Assembly: GCF_024653915.1 (NCBI RefSeq)
Contig: NZ_JANLGY010000003.1
Location: forward strand, 1-64,000
Direction: 5' to 3'
Length of the DNA stretch: 64,000 nucleotides
Source: Sulfuricaulis sp.
Lineage (GTDB): Bacteria > Pseudomonadota > Gammaproteobacteria > Acidiferrobacterales > Sulfurifustaceae
The position numbers were made by a program, and so were the translations under genes. The notes under the pieces are model-generated. The model ran no database searches and was not told the DNA's origin. It saw only the letters and a list, made by a program, of their open reading frames with translations. Below, piece after piece: positions 61,754 to 64,000 of the stretch (the stretch's first letter is position 1; the number at the start of each line of letters is the position of its first letter).

Positions 61754-64000
61754 ATGCCAAAACATCTGATAGTAGTGGAATCGCCGGCCAAGGCGAAAAC
61801 CATGACCAAGTATCTGGGCAAGGACTTCACCTGCCTGGCTTCCTATGGCCATGTGCGCGACTTGATCCCGAAACAGGGCGCGGTGGAAACTGAAAATGGT
61901 TTTGGCATGAAGTACCAGTTGATCGAGAAGAACAAAAAACACGTCGATGCCATCGTCAAAGCGATGAAGAAAGCCGACTCGCTGTATCTCGCGACCGACC
62001 CGGACCGCGAGGGCGAGGCGATTTCCTGGCACCTGCACGAGATTCTGAAGGAAGAGAACGTCCTGGACGACAAGCCGGTGCATCGCGTGGAATTCTTTGA
62101 AATCACCAAGACCGCGATCCTGCATGCCATCAAGCAGCCGCGCAAATTGTCCGAGAATCTCATTAACGCGCAGCAGGCGCGCCGTGCCCTCGATTATCTG
62201 GTGGGTTTTAACCTTTCGCCGCTGCTCTGGAAAAAGGTGCGTCGCGGGCTATCGGCCGGGCGCGTACAGAGCCCGGCGCTGCGACTCATCGTCGAACGCG
62301 AGCTGGAGATCGAGAAGTTCATTGCGCGCGAGTACTGGACTATTGAGTCCGACCTCAACACCAAGGGCAAGGATTTCGTCGCCCGGCTGACCCATTTCAA
62401 TGGCGAAAAACTCGAACAATTCACGGTCGACAACGGCGCGCGTGCCGCGGAGATTGACACCGCTTTGCAGGCCAAGGCGCAAGGCAAGCTGGAGGTCCTG
62501 TCGGTCGAGAAGAAGCAACGCCGCCGCAACCCGGCCCCGCCCTTCACCACCTCGACCCTGCAGCAGGAGGCCTCGCGCAAGCTGGGTTTCACCGCCCAGC
62601 GCACCATGCGCACGGCGCAGCAGCTCTACGAAGGCACGGATCTCGGTCACGGCGAAGTTGTCGGTCTCATCAGTTACATGCGCACCGACGCAGTGAATCT
62701 GGCCGCCGAGGCCGTGGCGGAAATTCGCGAGACCATCAAGGAGCGCTACGGCGCCGACAATCTCCCGGATGAACCGATTGCTTACAAGAACAAGTCCAAG
62801 AACGCCCAGGAGGCGCACGAGGCCATCCGCCCGACGTCGGCGGCGCGCCACCCGGATGCGGTCAAAGATCACCTGAAACCCGATCAGCTGCGACTCTACG
62901 AATTGATCTGGAAACGCACCATGGCCTGCCAGATGGTGCCGGCGGTACTCGATACCGTTACCGTGGACATGGCCGCCGGGGAGGGCAATGTCTTCCGCGC
63001 CAACGGTTCGACCGTGGTGAAACCCGGTTTCATGGCGGTGTACCAGGAAGACATCGACGACAAGCCGAAGGATGCGCCCGAGGGCGCGACCGAGGATGAG
63101 AAATTGTTGCCGCCGATGGAAAAGGGCGAATGGGTGGAGCTAAAAGCGGTACGGCCGGAACAGCACTTTACCGAACCGCCGCCGCGTTACTCGGAAGCGA
63201 GCCTGGTCAAGGCGCTCGAGGCCTACGGCATCGGCCGGCCTTCGACCTACGCCTCCATCATCTACACCCTCGAGAGCCGTGAATACGTGACGCTCGATAA
63301 CCGTCGCTTCAAGCCGACCGACGTCGGCCGCGTGGTTAACAAATTCCTTTCGGAACATTTTTTCCATTACGTGGATTACGACTTCACCGCACGCATGGAA
63401 GACGACCTCGATGCGATCGCGCGCGGCGAAAAAGAATGGAAACCGGTGCTGCAGGATTTCTGGACCGATTTCATAGCCCAGGTAAAGGAGAAAGAATCCG
63501 TGGATCGTCCCGGCGTCGAAATGATGGATGAGGACTGCCCCAAATGCAGCAAGAAAGTGGCCAAGCGCCTCGGACGCAACGGCTATTTCATCGGCTGCAC
63601 CGGTTATCCCGAATGCAATTACACGCGTAACGTGGACGACGCCGTTGGCGCTTCTAACGAGCCGGAGATCGTGCCCGACCGCAAGTGCCCCAAATGCGAA
63701 TCGCACCTGGTAATCAAGCGCGGGCGCTACGGCCGTTTCATCGGCTGTGGCAATTACCCCAACTGCAAGCACATGGAGCCGCTCGAGAAGCCCGCCGACA
63801 CCGGCGTGCAATGCCCGGAATGCAAACAAGCGACCATGCTCAAGCGCAAGTCGCGCTACGGCAAGGTGTTCTATTCGTGCGCGCGTTATCCTGACTGTAA
63901 ATACGCCGTGTGGAATCCGCCGGTGGCCGAGCCTTGCCCCCAGTGCGGTTGGCCGATCCTGATGATCAAGACCACCAAGCGTCGCGGCACCGAGAAGGTC
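61754..64000 (+). CDS. topA: DNA topoisomerase I (C-terminus beyond window)
   Basis: Type IA topoisomerase that relaxes negative supercoils; 749 codons are present and the frame runs off the right edge. The TOPRIM domain starts MPKHLIVVESPAKAKTMTKYLG and contains YLATDPDREGEAISWHL. The catalytic Tyr308 lies in ISYMRTDAVNL. At least three to four C4 zinc-ribbon modules follow residue 590 (for example CPKCSKKVAKRLGRNGYFIGC). The upstream spacer 61574-61753 has a TATAAA at 61691 that could be a -10 box, without a convincing -35. Confidence 0.97.
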   Translation, partial: MPKHLIVVESPAKAKTMTKYLGKDFTCLASYGHVRDLIPKQGAVETENGFGMKYQLIEKNKKHVDAIVKAMKKADSLYLATDPDREGEAISWHLHEILKEENVLDDKPVHRVEFFEITKTAILHAIKQPRKLSENLINAQQARRALDYLVGFNLSPLLWKKVRRGLSAGRVQSPALRLIVERELEIEKFIAREYWTIESDLNTKGKDFVARLTHFNGEKLEQFTVDNGARAAEIDTALQAKAQGKLEVLSVEKKQRRRNPAPPFTTSTLQQEASRKLGFTAQRTMRTAQQLYEGTDLGHGEVVGLISYMRTDAVNLAAEAVAEIRETIKERYGADNLPDEPIAYKNKSKNAQEAHEAIRPTSAARHPDAVKDHLKPDQLRLYELIWKRTMACQMVPAVLDTVTVDMAAGEGNVFRANGSTVVKPGFMAVYQEDIDDKPKDAPEGATEDEKLLPPMEKGEWVELKAVRPEQHFTEPPPRYSEASLVKALEAYGIGRPSTYASIIYTLESREYVTLDNRRFKPTDVGRVVNKFLSEHFFHYVDYDFTARMEDDLDAIARGEKEWKPVLQDFWTDFIAQVKEKESVDRPGVEMMDEDCPKCSKKVAKRLGRNGYFIGCTGYPECNYTRNVDDAVGASNEPEIVPDRKCPKCESHLVIKRGRYGRFIGCGNYPNCKHMEPLEKPADTGVQCPECKQATMLKRKSRYGKVFYSCARYPDCKYAVWNPPVAEPCPQCGWPILMIKTTKRRGTEKV

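Overview
This window is chromosomal DNA from a gammaproteobacterium, centred on the replication origin. It carries a head-to-head rpmH-rnpA-yidD-yidC-mnmE / dnaA-dnaN-gyrB arrangement, a complete F1Fo-ATP synthase operon beside parAB-rsmG and glmUS, and a def-fmt-rsmB / dprA-smg-topA block. Coding DNA is mostly GC-rich. Proteins look most like those of environmental, possibly sulfur-oxidising, Chromatiales/Acidiferrobacterales-type lineages, but I cannot fix the genus from sequence alone.

Layout. (1) 1-11.3 kb, minus strand: glmS (cut by the window edge), glmU, a SlyD/FKBP-type PPIase, then atpC-D-G-A-H-F-E-B-I read from a strong sigma70 promoter at 10.8 kb, and a small Sel1-repeat protein. 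Four spacers of this block contain short-period inverted-repeat elements of three families. (2) 11.4-17.3 kb: a 225-bp element with terminal inverted repeats abutting parB, then parB, parA, rsmG, two small membrane/secreted proteins and mnmG. (3) 17.3-24.5 kb: a receiver-only response regulator, a histidine kinase with a periplasmic binding domain, the wreck of a second kinase, and a moxR-DUF58-tgpA operon on the plus strand. (4) 24.6-28.0 kb: a visibly more AT-rich island holding, in one orientation, a MerR-type regulator, a BglII/BstYI-like endonuclease, an MT-A70 adenine methyltransferase, a two-TM protein with a GAF-like domain and a 77-residue protein. Regions 3 and 4 together separate mnmE from mnmG, which are neighbours in many gammaproteobacteria. 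(5) 28-37.1 kb: the origin region, with DnaA boxes, two parS palindromes between dnaN and gyrB, and no recF. (6) 37.2-44.8 kb, minus strand: the SAM cycle genes metK, ahcY (behind a SAH riboswitch) and metF, then DUF155, pip, apaH, DUF2784 and apaG; also a rhodanese. (7) 44.9-51.4 kb: ttcA, a CHASE2 adenylate cyclase-SH3-M48 protease operon, two LpxL-type acyltransferases and a TPR protein. (8) 51.4-58.6 kb, minus strand: an NtrYX-like pair, DUF4390, rsmB, fmt, def. (9) 58.8-64 kb, plus strand: a LysM protein, dprA, smg and topA (cut by the window edge).

How it fits together. Most genes are housekeeping functions: energy, envelope precursors, replication and segregation, tRNA/rRNA modification, initiator-Met processing and methyl recycling. 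ParB (parB gene at 11.7 kb) should act on the parS pair at 34.7 kb next to the origin. The best candidate for something not described before is the island at 24.6-28.0 kb. It looks like a restriction-modification cassette whose leading gene is a MerR-type regulator with a near-perfect operator on its own promoter, rather than the usual Xre-type C protein, and it carries two uncharacterised membrane/small proteins downstream. Also notable are an NtrX-like regulator that has lost the GAFTGA loop and Walker B aspartate, and an LpxL-type acyltransferase with Asn in place of the catalytic acid.
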